This document shows positions 53,137 to 62,674 of a stretch of 64,000 bases of DNA, in pieces; within the stretch, counting starts at the first letter, position 1; every line of letters starts with the position of its first letter. Origin of the DNA: CAWKGV01 sp963849305 (GTDB lineage: Bacteria > Pseudomonadota > Alphaproteobacteria > Acetobacterales > Acetobacteraceae); assembly GCA_963849305.1 (NCBI GenBank), contig CAWKGV010000002.1, forward strand, positions 434,001 through 498,000, in the 5' to 3' direction. The position numbers and the translations under genes were made by a program. The notes beneath the pieces were generated by a model. That model was not told where the DNA came from. It worked only from the letters and a program-made list of their open reading frames with translations, and did not search any database.

Positions 53137-54256
53137 TCATGGCGCTGGCGACCTGGACCATAGCGGCTCTCGCCATGCTGTTTTTGGGTATTGTGGGCTT
53201 TCATTAACGGTCGATCCGGACTCGCGTAGCGTCGTGGCGACGGTCGCGGGCGGGCGGGGCGCGTCGCGCCCGCGGGTGTCAGGGCTCGGAGGCCGGACGT
53301 CGGTAAGATTGTCCGCCGGAAGCTCGCTCGGCACGAACAGATCCACCAAATAGAGCGGCCGGTTCTTGGTTTCGTTGAAGACCCGTCCAAGGGTACTCGC
53401 CGATCACCCCGAGAGTAATAAGCTGAACCCCGCCCAAGAACAAAATAACGGCCATCAGGCTGGGGTAGCCTGCGACGGGATTTCCCAGGATCAAGGTCTT
53501 CAGCACGATCTGTGCGGCGTACACCACGGCCAGCAAGGCGACCACCAGGCCCAGATAAGTAGCGAGCTTCAATGGCAAGACGGTGAAGCTGGTGATGCCC
53601 TCGAGTGCCAGGTTCCAGAGTTTCCAGTAATTCCATTTGGTCTTCCCGGAATGCCGGGGAGCGCGGTCGTAGAGCACCGCATGGGTCGAATAGCCCACCC
53701 ACGCGAACAGACCCTTCATGAAGCGGTGCTGTTCACGTATTTGCAACATCGTGTTGGCGACGCGCCGGCTCATCAGCCGGAAATCGCCCGTGTCGCGTGG
53801 CAACTCGACTTCGCCCAGTCGGCCCATGAAGCGATAGAATAGGCCTGCGGTGGTGCGTTTCAGCCACGACTCGCCTTCTCTGATGCGGCGCTGAGCGTAC
53901 ACCATCTCGAATCCCAGCCGCCACGCGGCCACCAGGTCAGGGATGACCTCCGGCGGGTCTTGCAAGTCCGCATCTATGATGATCACCGCCTGCCCACCGG
54001 CATGATCCAGGCCGGCGCTGGTGGCGATCTCCTTGCCAAAGTTGCGCGATAACCGCAGCAGCGCGACCCGCGGTTCAGCCTGGCGCAATCCCTCCAGCAG
54101 CATCGGAGTGGCATCACGGCTACCGTCATCGACGTAGATCACCTCCCATGATCCCAGCGCGTTCATCACGCGGGCAAGCCTGTCGTGGAACTCGCGGATG
54201 ACATCGGCTTCGTTGAAGACCGGGACGACGACGGAGAATGTGGCAAGCGACGGCAC
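53137..54256 (-). CDS. DPM1/GtrB-like glycosyltransferase, one frameshift
   Basis: A family 2 transferase that moves a sugar to polyprenyl phosphate. VVVPVFNEADVIREFHDRL, IYVDDGSRDATPMLL, LSRNFGKEIATSAGLDHA, IIIDADLQDPPEVI and the two C-terminal helices identify it. An extra C in TACCC (53392 region) breaks the frame after LGVIGEY. The other frame continues LGRVFNETKNRPLYLVDLFV, the normal end, giving 372 residues. The last 45 residues beyond that look unrelated to the family. GTG start at 54256. It may supply a lipid-linked sugar to the membrane protein encoded upstream. Confidence 0.85.
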
Positions 54257-54336
54257 CGCGCCGGAGGGGGCGCGGATCGGCGGAACTCGGCGGGCAGGTG
54301 TGGATCGGACGCGGACGCGTGTTGAGCGACACGTGG

Positions 54337-55852
54337 CTAGCCATTGGGAGGGATCCTGTTTGCCACCACCTCAGGCGTTGACGAACCCAACCCGTATGAA
54401 GCTGCGAGCGTGTCTGCGTCTAGTCGCCGCGCCCGGGCCGGGCCAAACATGCGAACGACGCCCGGCGACCGCCCGAGAATGGCGGCGGCCGCCAGGAACG
54501 GCAGGAGCCAAATCACGCGCGAACTCGTAGCGTCCCTGAGGTGTCGAGATACCGCCACAGACCACTGCGTTGACGACAATGCCGACGACAACGAGTAATG
54601 AGAACCGCCGCTGCGCCAGATTCAGGAGACCCGTCCGCCAGATCAACAGGAGAAAGCCTATAGACAGTACGACAACCGTGTAGGCAATCACCGTTCGGAT
54701 GCTGAGCCACGCTGGTTGCTGGTCGGGAATTGTACTTACCATGTTACTCGGGGTTATGTTGGCATGGCTTCCGAGTACATAGTCCTGCAAAGTGAATATC
54801 GTTAGCTGCCGGAAAATCTGACGCCCGAGCGAAGTTGCTTCCAACCAAGGATGCTCCAGGGCCGCGGCGATCACTATTCGCTTTTCCTCGTCTCGGATTC
54901 GGTCCCGCTTCCCGGCTGAAACCACGCTATAGACACCTTTGGGATCCCACAGAAACTCGTCGGCGGAGAGATTGAGTCGATCGGTGTAATTGCACATCTC
55001 CAGCGCCGCTTGCGGGCAGTGTTCCTTCAGATAGAGGCGGGCAGGACCATCCTCGATCGAGCGGGCGAGCAGAATCGGAGGGCTTTGCGGGAAAAGCGTC
55101 AACTGGTGAAAGCCCACCAAGGCGACCAGTAGCATGGCAACAACCGCGCCGCCCCCGGCGGTCGCCGCCGCTAGCCAGCGGGCCGGCCCCCGCCACGCCC
55201 GGCGCCAGTCCGCCAGCAATGCGACCAGTCCGATCACTGCCGCGAGGGGGAGATACGATGCGTGCATGAGAATCGATGCCAAGACGGCGCAGGGCAACAG
55301 AACGCGGGCACTCGTCGTCAGCTCGGGCCAGTACACCAGGAGTGTCACGAGTGTCAGGATCAGCACGCTTGCGAACAGGTCGGGCATGATCATCGATGCT
55401 GACCATGGCGCTGGGGTCAGCAGTGCCAGGAACAGGAGCAGCTCAAACTGGCGCTTCGGGGCGGGGTTCGCGCCGAAATGCCCGAACGCGATCCGGCAGA
55501 CCCACGCCAGCAACACTGCCTGGATGGCAATTACAAGCCATAGCGACCCGAGATTGCTTACTCCATAAACGAATAGAGAATAGAATGCCGATCGTACGCC
55601 CTTGGCCTGACGCAGCATCTCGTTGACGCTATCGGCTCCGACACTGGTTCCCGCGCCCCGCGTGACCGCGTGTTGCGCGACAGCGGCGATTTTTGCGAGA
55701 GCCGCGCGACCTCCTAGATAATAGGCTCTTGTGTCCGGAAAAACAAAAGGAGCCCGATTCCACAGCGCCGGCAGGCAAAACAGGAAAGCGCCAACGCACG
55801 TCACCACTAAAGGGCGAATCCTGATTTTCCCTTCGAACAGCTTGTTCACCAC
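54337..55852 (-). CDS. polytopic membrane protein, GT-C glycosyltransferase-like, one frameshift
   Basis: An inner-membrane protein with about ten hydrophobic segments and a long periplasmic loop (about 270-350) containing ARLYLKEHCP. The N-terminal loop FVFPDTRAYYLGG carries Asp residues like those in GT-C enzymes, and the C-terminal motif PQGRYE, then SRVIWLLPFLA, is common in such proteins. An extra T near 54525 breaks the frame after that motif; corrected length is 504. It shares direction with the DPM1-like gene and may use its product. Function assignment is tentative. Confidence 0.65.
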
Positions 55853-56421
55853 TCGGCTGTGTCCTTTTGCAATTGGAGCTCAGCACGTCGCGCTTAGCGG
55901 CGTGGGCCATACGCCCGGTAAAGTCCACAAAACCTGATGTGAGTGGCAAGAGCAAGAGCAGCGGGCCGGCGTAGCACGGATCTGTTACCGCTACATGGCA
56001 CATATCTCCCGAGATGAGATTTGTCGCAAAGTCACGGCAACCTCGGGGTGGCGTCAATGCGTGATTCGCGAATAAAAGCCTGCTAAAGCCAACATGATAG
56101 GAAAAATTACCGGAAAAGCATTGGCGGGCATCATTCGAAACTGAAATCTAACCGATGGCGGTGCCGGCGCAACAACTCACGGTTGTCTTTCCATATTTGT
56201 TACGATAAAAGTCTAATTGCGAAGTCAGAAAAAGGCGTTCGCAGGGTTCCAAACGTTGCCACTGAGCAAGACGGAGTCTCGACAAGAGAAACCGATTTCG
56301 AATTCAGCAGCAGATTAGGTCGGAACCATATCGAAACGGACGGCTCCGTAGCCTCAAAACGAGAGTGACGGCGCCTGCGCCCTCCGGGCGGCTTGCGTCA
56401 TCAGAATAGGAAAACAGTCCA
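55853..56421. other. 569-base AT-richer intergenic region
   Basis: Lies between two divergent genes and is clearly lower in GC than its surroundings, especially 56080-56330. It should hold the promoters of the membrane-protein gene and of the GH5 glycosidase. Short frames exist but none looks like a protein. I found no tRNA, riboswitch core or clear hairpin with a T run. Confidence 0.5.
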
Positions 56422-58773
56422 ATGACAACAACGTCTTACACCCCCTCGGGTCAGGGCGGCTATTTGCTGCCGTCCGGCTATCTTAGCACCAGTGGCAACC
56501 AGATCATCGATGCCAACGGCAACTCGGTACGCATCGATTCGGTCGGCTGGGCCGGCGCCGACGGCGCTGGCGGCTCGCTCTGGGGCCTGACAAACACCAG
56601 TTACCAGAACCTCATGGACTCGGCCAAGACGGACGGGTTCAACACCCTGCGCATCGCCTGGAGCGATGTCGATCTGAACGCGGTTCCGCAGCCGGGCAAC
56701 ATCGATTATTCGCAAAACCCCGACCTGCAAGGCCTGACCAACCTGCAAATCTTCCAGAAAGTGGTCGCCTACGCGTCCCAACTCGGCCTCAAGGTCATCT
56801 TCGACCACCACACCGACGATGGCCATGGCGGCCAGCAGCCGAACGGGCTGTGGATCGATTCCGGTCCCGGAACCGATGGCACCGACGGCTCCGGCAACTC
56901 CGGAACTGTCGATGCCGCGAAATTCCAGCAGGACTGGGTGCAGCTCGCCAGCACCTTCAAGGGCAATTCCACCGTCATCGGCTACGACCTTGACAACGAG
57001 CCCACCTCGGTCGGCAACATCAACTGGGGCCAGGGCGGTCCGACCGACATCCAGGCCATGTATTCCACCGTCGGCAGCGCGGTCGAGGCGGCGGATCCGG
57101 GCGCTCTGATCATCGCCGAGGGGCCGCAGGAATATGGCGGCGCCCCCGCCGGCTCCGGGATGAACCCGAACGTCGTGGCGCCCGAGGGCGACCTCACCGG
57201 CGTCGCGACCGACCCGGTGCGGATCACCGTCAACGGCCAGGCGGTCACCAACAAGGTGGTCTATTCGGTGCATGAATACCCCTACGCGGTCTCCGGCTGG
57301 CAGCAGGATTCAGGATCGGCCGCGATTTCGCGGATGAACGCCGCCTGGGGCTATCTGGAGACGCAGAACATCGCCCCGGTATGGATCGGCGAAATGGGCG
57401 CCTCGCTCGACGGCAACAACGACGGCAATTCCGAGAGCGTGGCCGGCGAGCAGACCTGGGCCAACACCATCATCGGCTACGTCAACGGCCAGGACGGCGC
57501 GCAGGGTGGCCCCACGTTTTCGGGCAACCAGCAGGGCATCGGCACTGACTGGTGGGCACTCGGCGAAGACGCGGGCCAACCAGATGGCATCCAGTCCTAT
57601 CTCGGCGCGCCGGGCAATTATCGGGCCGCCCAGCAGGCCGTCACCAATCAACTCGTGTTCGTGCCCAAGAGCGGCAGCAGCGGCACCGGGGGGAGCAGCG
57701 GCAGCAGCAAGCCGTCGGCCAACGACACCGTGGTCAAGGCCGGTTCCAGCTCAGCGATCGTCGATGCCTCCGGGAACCAATGGACCATCACCAGCGGCGG
57801 GCAGGTCGCGGTCAACGGTACCGCCGATACCACCACCGGCAACGTGATCGAACTCGCCTACGTCAACGGCGAGGTCTGGCAGGAGAGCGCGAGCGATCTG
57901 TGGTGGGGCAAGACCAGCCCGACCGCCGCCTGGTCGCCCGCCGCCGGCACTGCCACCAGCCCGCTGCCGGCGTCAGCGCCCAAGCCGTCGGCCAACGACA
58001 CCGTGGTCAAGGCCGGCGCGGCCGGCACGATCATCGATGCCTCCGGCAACAAATGGACCATCACCAGCGGCGGCCAAGTGGCAGTGAACGGCACCGCCGA
58101 TACCACCACCGCCAACGTGACCGAGCTGGCCTATGTCAACGGCGAGGTCTGGCAGGAGAACGGAAGCGATCTGTGGTGGGGCAAGACCAGCCCGACCGCC
58201 GCCTGGTCGCCCGCCGCCGGAACCGCTACCAGCCCGCTGCCGGCAAGCACCGGCAGCAAGGCGTCGGCCAACGACACCGTGGTCAAGGCCGGCGCGGCCG
58301 GCACGATCGTCGATGCCTCCGGCAACAAATGGACCATCACCAGCGCCGGCCAGGTCGCGGTCAACGGCACCGCCGATACCACCACCGCCAAGGTGATCGA
58401 ACTGGCCTATGTCAACGGCGAGGTCTGGCAGGAGAACGCGAGCGATCTGTGGTGGGGCAAGACCAGCCCGACCGCCGCCTGGTCGCCGGCCGCCGGCACC
58501 TCCACCAGCCCGCTGCCCGCGCCCACGTCCACCGTCGCCGCCGCGGCCGCGGATACCGCCCTGCCGTTAAACAACGGCAGTGAGTTCAGTGGTTTGATCT
58601 TGCAGGACTTCACGGCCACCCTCGGGGCCGTGCTGCAGCAGGTCAGCAAGCCAGCAGGCAGCGTCCCTCCCGCTACCGCGAGCAGCAGCGCGGGGGCAGT
58701 TCAGGGTCTCGACCATCCGAGCCATCCGACCAGCATGATCGGCCCGTCCTCGCTCAACGGGGCGGGGGCGTAG
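56422..58773 (+). CDS. GH5-family glycoside hydrolase (cellulase-like) with three C-terminal repeats
   Basis: Residues 1-415 form a GH5 catalytic domain: FNTLRIAWSDVDLN, GLKVIFDHHTDD, acid/base Glu in YDLDNEPTS, VVYSVHEYPYA, and nucleophile Glu in VWIGEMGAS. A Gly/Ser linker leads to three repeats of about 91 residues (from about 430), each with NDTVVKAG, DASGN, WTITS, GQVAVNGTADTTT, ELAYVNGEVWQE, LWWGKTSPTAAWSPAAGT. A tail of about 80 residues follows. There is no N-terminal signal peptide, so export by a C-terminal signal is suspected. The repeats may bind carbohydrate. Expected substrate is a beta-1,4-glucan; not proven. Confidence 0.88.
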   Translation: MTTTSYTPSGQGGYLLPSGYLSTSGNQIIDANGNSVRIDSVGWAGADGAGGSLWGLTNTSYQNLMDSAKTDGFNTLRIAWSDVDLNAVPQPGNIDYSQNPDLQGLTNLQIFQKVVAYASQLGLKVIFDHHTDDGHGGQQPNGLWIDSGPGTDGTDGSGNSGTVDAAKFQQDWVQLASTFKGNSTVIGYDLDNEPTSVGNINWGQGGPTDIQAMYSTVGSAVEAADPGALIIAEGPQEYGGAPAGSGMNPNVVAPEGDLTGVATDPVRITVNGQAVTNKVVYSVHEYPYAVSGWQQDSGSAAISRMNAAWGYLETQNIAPVWIGEMGASLDGNNDGNSESVAGEQTWANTIIGYVNGQDGAQGGPTFSGNQQGIGTDWWALGEDAGQPDGIQSYLGAPGNYRAAQQAVTNQLVFVPKSGSSGTGGSSGSSKPSANDTVVKAGSSSAIVDASGNQWTITSGGQVAVNGTADTTTGNVIELAYVNGEVWQESASDLWWGKTSPTAAWSPAAGTATSPLPASAPKPSANDTVVKAGAAGTIIDASGNKWTITSGGQVAVNGTADTTTANVTELAYVNGEVWQENGSDLWWGKTSPTAAWSPAAGTATSPLPASTGSKASANDTVVKAGAAGTIVDASGNKWTITSAGQVAVNGTADTTTAKVIELAYVNGEVWQENASDLWWGKTSPTAAWSPAAGTSTSPLPAPTSTVAAAAADTALPLNNGSEFSGLILQDFTATLGAVLQQVSKPAGSVPPATASSSAGAVQGLDHPSHPTSMIGPSSLNGAGA
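57709..58533 (+). repeat. three tandem 273-276-base coding repeats
   Basis: Copies start at 57709, 57982 and 58258, with periods of 273 and 276 bases, and are nearly identical in DNA as well as protein. The third copy differs at the linker (GSKASAND). Such DNA identity points to recent duplication or gene conversion and to a risk of assembly collapse of copy number. Confidence 0.9.
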
Positions 58774-58810
58774 CAAGCGCCTCGACCGAAGCCTAATCGC
58801 CTGTCCTCGT

Positions 58811-58839
58811 CACCCTCCTCCCGTCACGGGCGGAGGGTG
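58811..58839 (+). terminator. hairpin after the GH5 gene
   Basis: Outer stem CACCCTCC / GGAGGGTG and inner stem CCCG-TCA-CGGG, 37 bases after the stop. No T run, so termination is probable but not certain. Confidence 0.55.
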
Positions 58840-59021
58840 GCGGCGGTTACGGCGGCAACCGCCTGGCGTCCCGCCACGGCCGCCCACGACATCGCCGGCT
58901 TTGTTGCCTGCGCCACCTGCAAACGGCAGGGACGGGGACAGGCTCCGATGCGTCGGCCGCGGTTGCGCCAGGTCTGCGTGCGCGGGACAATCTCGCCTGC
59001 AGGAACGGGAGGAGCCAAGCA

Positions 59022-59822
59022 GTGGACTTCAAGGGCAAGGTCGCGCTGGTCACCGGCGGGGGGAATGGCATTGGGCGCGCGGCGTCACTCGCGTTCGCGC
59101 AATACGGCGCTAAGGTGGTGTTGGTGGACCGCGACGCCTCCGCCGGGGAGAGCACGGCGGCCATCATCCGCCAGCAGGGCGGGGAAGCGCTGTTCGTCGC
59201 CGCCGACGTGACCAGCTCGGCGGATGTGCAAGCCTACGTGCAGGCTGCGCTCGACACATTCGGCGCGATCGACTGCTTCCACAACAACGCCGGGATCGAG
59301 GGCAGCCTCACGCCAACGGCCGAATACGAGGAGGCGATGTTCGACACAGTGATGGCGGTCAACGTGAAGGGGGTGTTCCTCGGGTTGCGCCATGTGTTGC
59401 CGGTGATGCTGCGTCAACGCCGGGGCGCGGTGGTGAACACCGCCTCCGTGGCCGGCCTGGTCGCCACACCGGGGATGCCGGCCTACGTCGCCTCCAAACA
59501 CGCGGTGATCGGCCTCACCAAGACTGCGGCCGGCGAGGTCGCGCGCTCCGGGGTGCGGGTGAACGCCGTCTGCCCCGGCCCGATCGACACCCGCATGATT
59601 CACGCATTGGAATCAATGCTGAACCCCGACGACCCAGCGAGCATCGGCACGCGGTATCAGGCGAACATCCCCATCGGACGCTACGGCACCGCGGAGGAAG
59701 TCGCCAACCTAGTGCTGTTTCTCTGCTCCGATCTTGCCTCCAACATCACCGGTGCCCAGTACGTCGTGGACGGCGGCCGCACGGCCACGGGGGGCGCGGC
59801 GAGCACCAGCCTCATCCGCTGA
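59022..59822 (+). CDS. SDR family oxidoreductase
   Basis: NAD(P)-dependent classical short-chain dehydrogenase, 266 residues. Cofactor loop TGGGNGIGRA, NNAG, catalytic Ser in NTASVAG, Tyr and Lys in YVASKHAV, and CPGPIDTRM. Asp in VLVDRDAS after strand 2 suggests preference for NAD. GTG start after CGGGAGGAGCC. It is followed 34 bases later by cobT in the same direction, with no known functional link. Substrate unknown. Confidence 0.9.
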   Translation: MDFKGKVALVTGGGNGIGRAASLAFAQYGAKVVLVDRDASAGESTAAIIRQQGGEALFVAADVTSSADVQAYVQAALDTFGAIDCFHNNAGIEGSLTPTAEYEEAMFDTVMAVNVKGVFLGLRHVLPVMLRQRRGAVVNTASVAGLVATPGMPAYVASKHAVIGLTKTAAGEVARSGVRVNAVCPGPIDTRMIHALESMLNPDDPASIGTRYQANIPIGRYGTAEEVANLVLFLCSDLASNITGAQYVVDGGRTATGGAASTSLIR

Positions 59823-59856
59823 AGGGGATCGGATGAGCAAGCAGGACTGAAGCACG

Positions 59857-61734
59857 ATGAGCGGGACGAACAAAGACAACACACGGGCCGAGGAGTTCAA
59901 GCGAGCGACCGCCGGCGTGCTGCGCGCGATCGCGGAGGTGCCCGACGTGCAGGTGAATTTCCAGCCCGGCCCCTCCGGCTTGGCCGGCAAGCGCGCGCGT
60001 CTGCCGCTGCCCACGCGCGCCCTGCCGCCCCCGGAAATGGCCAAGCTTCGCGGGGCGTCCGACGCGATCGCACTGCGCCTGCGCCACCACGACGACGCGC
60101 TGCACAACGCCCGTATGCCCTCCCGCCGCGAGGCGCGCGACGTGTATGACGCGCTGGAACAGGCCCGCGTGGAGGCAGTGGGCTCGCGTCATATGTCCGG
60201 GGTTGCGGCCAATCTCCGCGCTAAGCTGGTCGAGGAATGCGAGTCCGAGGGCTACGATCGGATGACGCGCAAGGATCAACTCCCGATCGCCGCGGCGCTC
60301 TCTCTGCTGGCGCGCGAGCAAATGTCCGGACAGCCGGCGCCAGAGCCGGCGCGCCGGGTGCTCGACCTCTGGCGCGACACGCTGGGCGAGCGGGCCGATG
60401 ATGCACTCGCCGAGCTAGGTCGCACACAGCACAACCAGCGGGCATTCACGCGCGCGGCGCGCAAGCTGCTCGCGGCCCTCGATCTCGCCGAGGCGGAAGC
60501 TGACGCCGAACCCGAGGACCAGAGCGAAGAAGACGAGGAAGGCGGCGAGCAGTCCGGCCAGCAGGACAACTCCCAGGAAGGCGAGGGACAGTCGCAATCC
60601 GACTCGGAGAGTATGCTCGGCTCCCAACCCGAGGAGATGGAGGGCGAGGCCGCCGACGACGACGGCACGGATTCGGAGGACGAGGCGGCGGTCGCCGAGG
60701 GCGACGATCGCCCCGGCGGACCGCAGCCGCGTCGCGAGCGCCCCAACCCCGATCACGATGCCATCTATCGCGCCTACACAAGGCTGTATGACGAGGAGGT
60801 GAACGCCGAGGATTTGTGCGACCCGGACGAGCTGACCCGGTTGCGTCAACAGCTCGACCAGCAGCTACAGCATCTGCAAGGCGTGATCTCCAAGCTCGCC
60901 AATCGCCTGCAACGCCGCCTGCTGGCCCAGCAGACGCGCGCCTGGGAATTCGATCTCGACGAGGGTTTGCTCGATGCCGGGCGCCTGTCCCGGGTCGTGG
61001 TCAATCCTGTGCAGGCGCTGTCGTACAAGCGCGAGCTGGAGATGGAGTTCCGCGATACCACGGTGACGCTGCTGATCGACAACTCGGGTTCGATGCGCGG
61101 GCGGCCGATCACCGTGGCTGCGATGTGCGGCGACATTCTGGCCCGCACGCTCGAGCGTTGCGCGGTGAAGGTGGAGGTTGTGGGTTTCACGACCCGCGCC
61201 TGGAAGGGCGGCCAGAGCCGAGAGAAGTGGGTGCAGGACGGCAAGCCGCGCAATCCCGGTCGGCTCAACGACCTACGGCACATCATCTACAAGGCCGCCG
61301 ACGCACCTTGGCGGCGCGCGCGCAAGAATCTCGGCCTGATGCTGCGCGAGGGCTTACTGAAGGAGAACATCGACGGCGAGGCACTGCTCTGGGCCTATCG
61401 GCGGTTGGTGGTCCGCCCCGAGCATCGGCGGATCTTGATGGTGATCAGCGACGGCGCGCCGGTAGACGATTCAACGCTGTCGGTGAACCCGGGCAACTAC
61501 CTGGAAAAGCACTTGCGCGAAGTGATCCGCGAGATCGAGGGCCGCGAGCAGGTGGAGCTAATCGCCATCGGCATTGGCCACGATGTGACGCGTTATTATC
61601 GGCGCGCTGTGACGATCGTGGATGCGGAAGAGCTGGGCGGGACGATGATGAAGAAGTTGACCGAGCTATTCCAGGAAGACGCCGACGTGGCCTGGGCGCG
61701 GGCGGCCTCTGAGCGCGCGCCCTTGGTCGCATAG
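59857..61734 (+). CDS. cobT: aerobic cobaltochelatase subunit CobT
   Basis: With CobN and CobS inserts Co2+ into hydrogenobyrinate a,c-diamide in aerobic cobalamin synthesis. 625 residues. An N-terminal helical domain is followed by a long acidic stretch (about 210-290: DQSEEDEEGGEQSGQQ and on), then a VWA domain with the MIDAS motif LLIDNSGSMRGR near 408 and VISDGAPVDD. The acidic linker is typical. CobS and CobN are not in this window. Confidence 0.93.
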   Translation: MSGTNKDNTRAEEFKRATAGVLRAIAEVPDVQVNFQPGPSGLAGKRARLPLPTRALPPPEMAKLRGASDAIALRLRHHDDALHNARMPSRREARDVYDALEQARVEAVGSRHMSGVAANLRAKLVEECESEGYDRMTRKDQLPIAAALSLLAREQMSGQPAPEPARRVLDLWRDTLGERADDALAELGRTQHNQRAFTRAARKLLAALDLAEAEADAEPEDQSEEDEEGGEQSGQQDNSQEGEGQSQSDSESMLGSQPEEMEGEAADDDGTDSEDEAAVAEGDDRPGGPQPRRERPNPDHDAIYRAYTRLYDEEVNAEDLCDPDELTRLRQQLDQQLQHLQGVISKLANRLQRRLLAQQTRAWEFDLDEGLLDAGRLSRVVVNPVQALSYKRELEMEFRDTTVTLLIDNSGSMRGRPITVAAMCGDILARTLERCAVKVEVVGFTTRAWKGGQSREKWVQDGKPRNPGRLNDLRHIIYKAADAPWRRARKNLGLMLREGLLKENIDGEALLWAYRRLVVRPEHRRILMVISDGAPVDDSTLSVNPGNYLEKHLREVIREIEGREQVELIAIGIGHDVTRYYRRAVTIVDAEELGGTMMKKLTELFQEDADVAWARAASERAPLVA

Positions 61735-61773
61735 TTCCTATAGAGCAACGCGCGCCCAATGGGCGGCAGCATC

Positions 61774-62169
61774 CTAGTCCGTCGGCTCGCCAGGCGCAGG
61801 CGCGTTGAGGAATTGATAAGGGTTGGCGGTGTTTCCGGCGGGTCGCGGCGGCGGCGACTGCACACACACGCCGCCTTCATGCGCTGCTTCTCTGGCGCAA
61901 CTCGCCGGGTTGTCATATTCGCACGATGTCGCCATGCCTGACGTCACCAGACAAGTCCGGCCGATACCGGGCGCGATGTTGAGCGCCTCCGGGTTCCCAG
62001 TGCACCAGCCCTTCATCCGCGCGGCCTGCTTCTGGCAGGAGCCGGCATCGAAAAAGAGGCATTGCGGCGGGAGGGCTTCGGTTTGCACACAAAACGGGGC
62101 GGCGAACGCCGGGGTTGCCGCGATCAAAGTTCCGAGCAGCAGCCCTATGGTGCTGAGGAAATTGTTCAC
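61774..62169 (-). CDS. secreted Cys-rich hypothetical protein (DUF3551-like)
   Basis: GTG at 62169 follows AGGAGG and opens a signal peptide (NNFLSTIGLLLGTLIAATPAFA). The mature part, about 110 residues, has about eight Cys (FCVQTE, QCLFFDAGSCQKQA, CEYDNPASCAREA), likely as disulfides, and a Pro-rich tail. The composition matches DUF3551-type small exported proteins of alphaproteobacteria. Function unknown. Longer in-frame starts lack the signal. Convergent with cobT. Confidence 0.7.
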   Translation of the reverse strand: MNNFLSTIGLLLGTLIAATPAFAAPFCVQTEALPPQCLFFDAGSCQKQAARMKGWCTGNPEALNIAPGIGRTCLVTSGMATSCEYDNPASCAREAAHEGGVCVQSPPPRPAGNTANPYQFLNAPAPGEPTD

Positions 62170-62335
62170 GCGCGCCTCCTGGATGCCAACGGCTCGACCT
62201 TTGCTGATCCTACCGCTGCCGCTCAGCGAGCGCAACGACCGAGCTGAGGCTCGCATCGCTCGCAGGATCACGGGCAGTTGACTCCTGCGCCGGTAAACTG
62301 CAATTTAAGGATACAAAGACGCTTTCCGGGCCCGC

Positions 62336-62632
62336 ATGGCTCGGAACGTCAAGGCTATGAGGAGAAAGCTGGTGTCGCGCACGGCCGATGACACCCCTGT
62401 CTCAGTTGAGATCGAGCGCCTGCGGCATGATGTCGCCAAGGTGCTTAGCGAAACTGGCCCAACGGAGACGCTGGAACCAGGCAGATGGACCGGTTCCGAC
62501 GAGCGGGAACGTTATGAAGCCATGCTCGACCGGCGCGCGCGCTGGCAAGCCCTGGTTCTATTAGGGGCTTCCGCTCTGATTAGCCTCGTTTTCCTATATG
62601 CGCTTTGGATCGGACTGCAGGCGCTGCTGTGA
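62336..62632 (+). CDS. small membrane-anchored hypothetical protein (98 aa)
   Basis: ATG at 62336. A basic, charged N-terminal 70 residues, then one hydrophobic helix at about 72-96 (LVLLGASALISLVFLYALWIG), so it is probably a tail-anchored inner-membrane protein. No known domain. It precedes the epimerase gene by 42 bases in the same direction. Confidence 0.55.
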   Translation: MARNVKAMRRKLVSRTADDTPVSVEIERLRHDVAKVLSETGPTETLEPGRWTGSDERERYEAMLDRRARWQALVLLGASALISLVFLYALWIGLQALL

Positions 62633-62674
62633 TTCGTCCCGGCCGGCGCGTTCTCATCTGAAGGCAGACCCGTT

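Noticed and set aside
56183..56368. Short plus-strand frame before the GH5 gene
   Set aside because: No ribosome site, no similarity and atypical codon use; probably intergenic.
57709..58533. Repeats considered as a CRISPR array
   Set aside because: The units are 273-276 bases long and lie within a protein-coding frame with no short repeat-spacer pattern.
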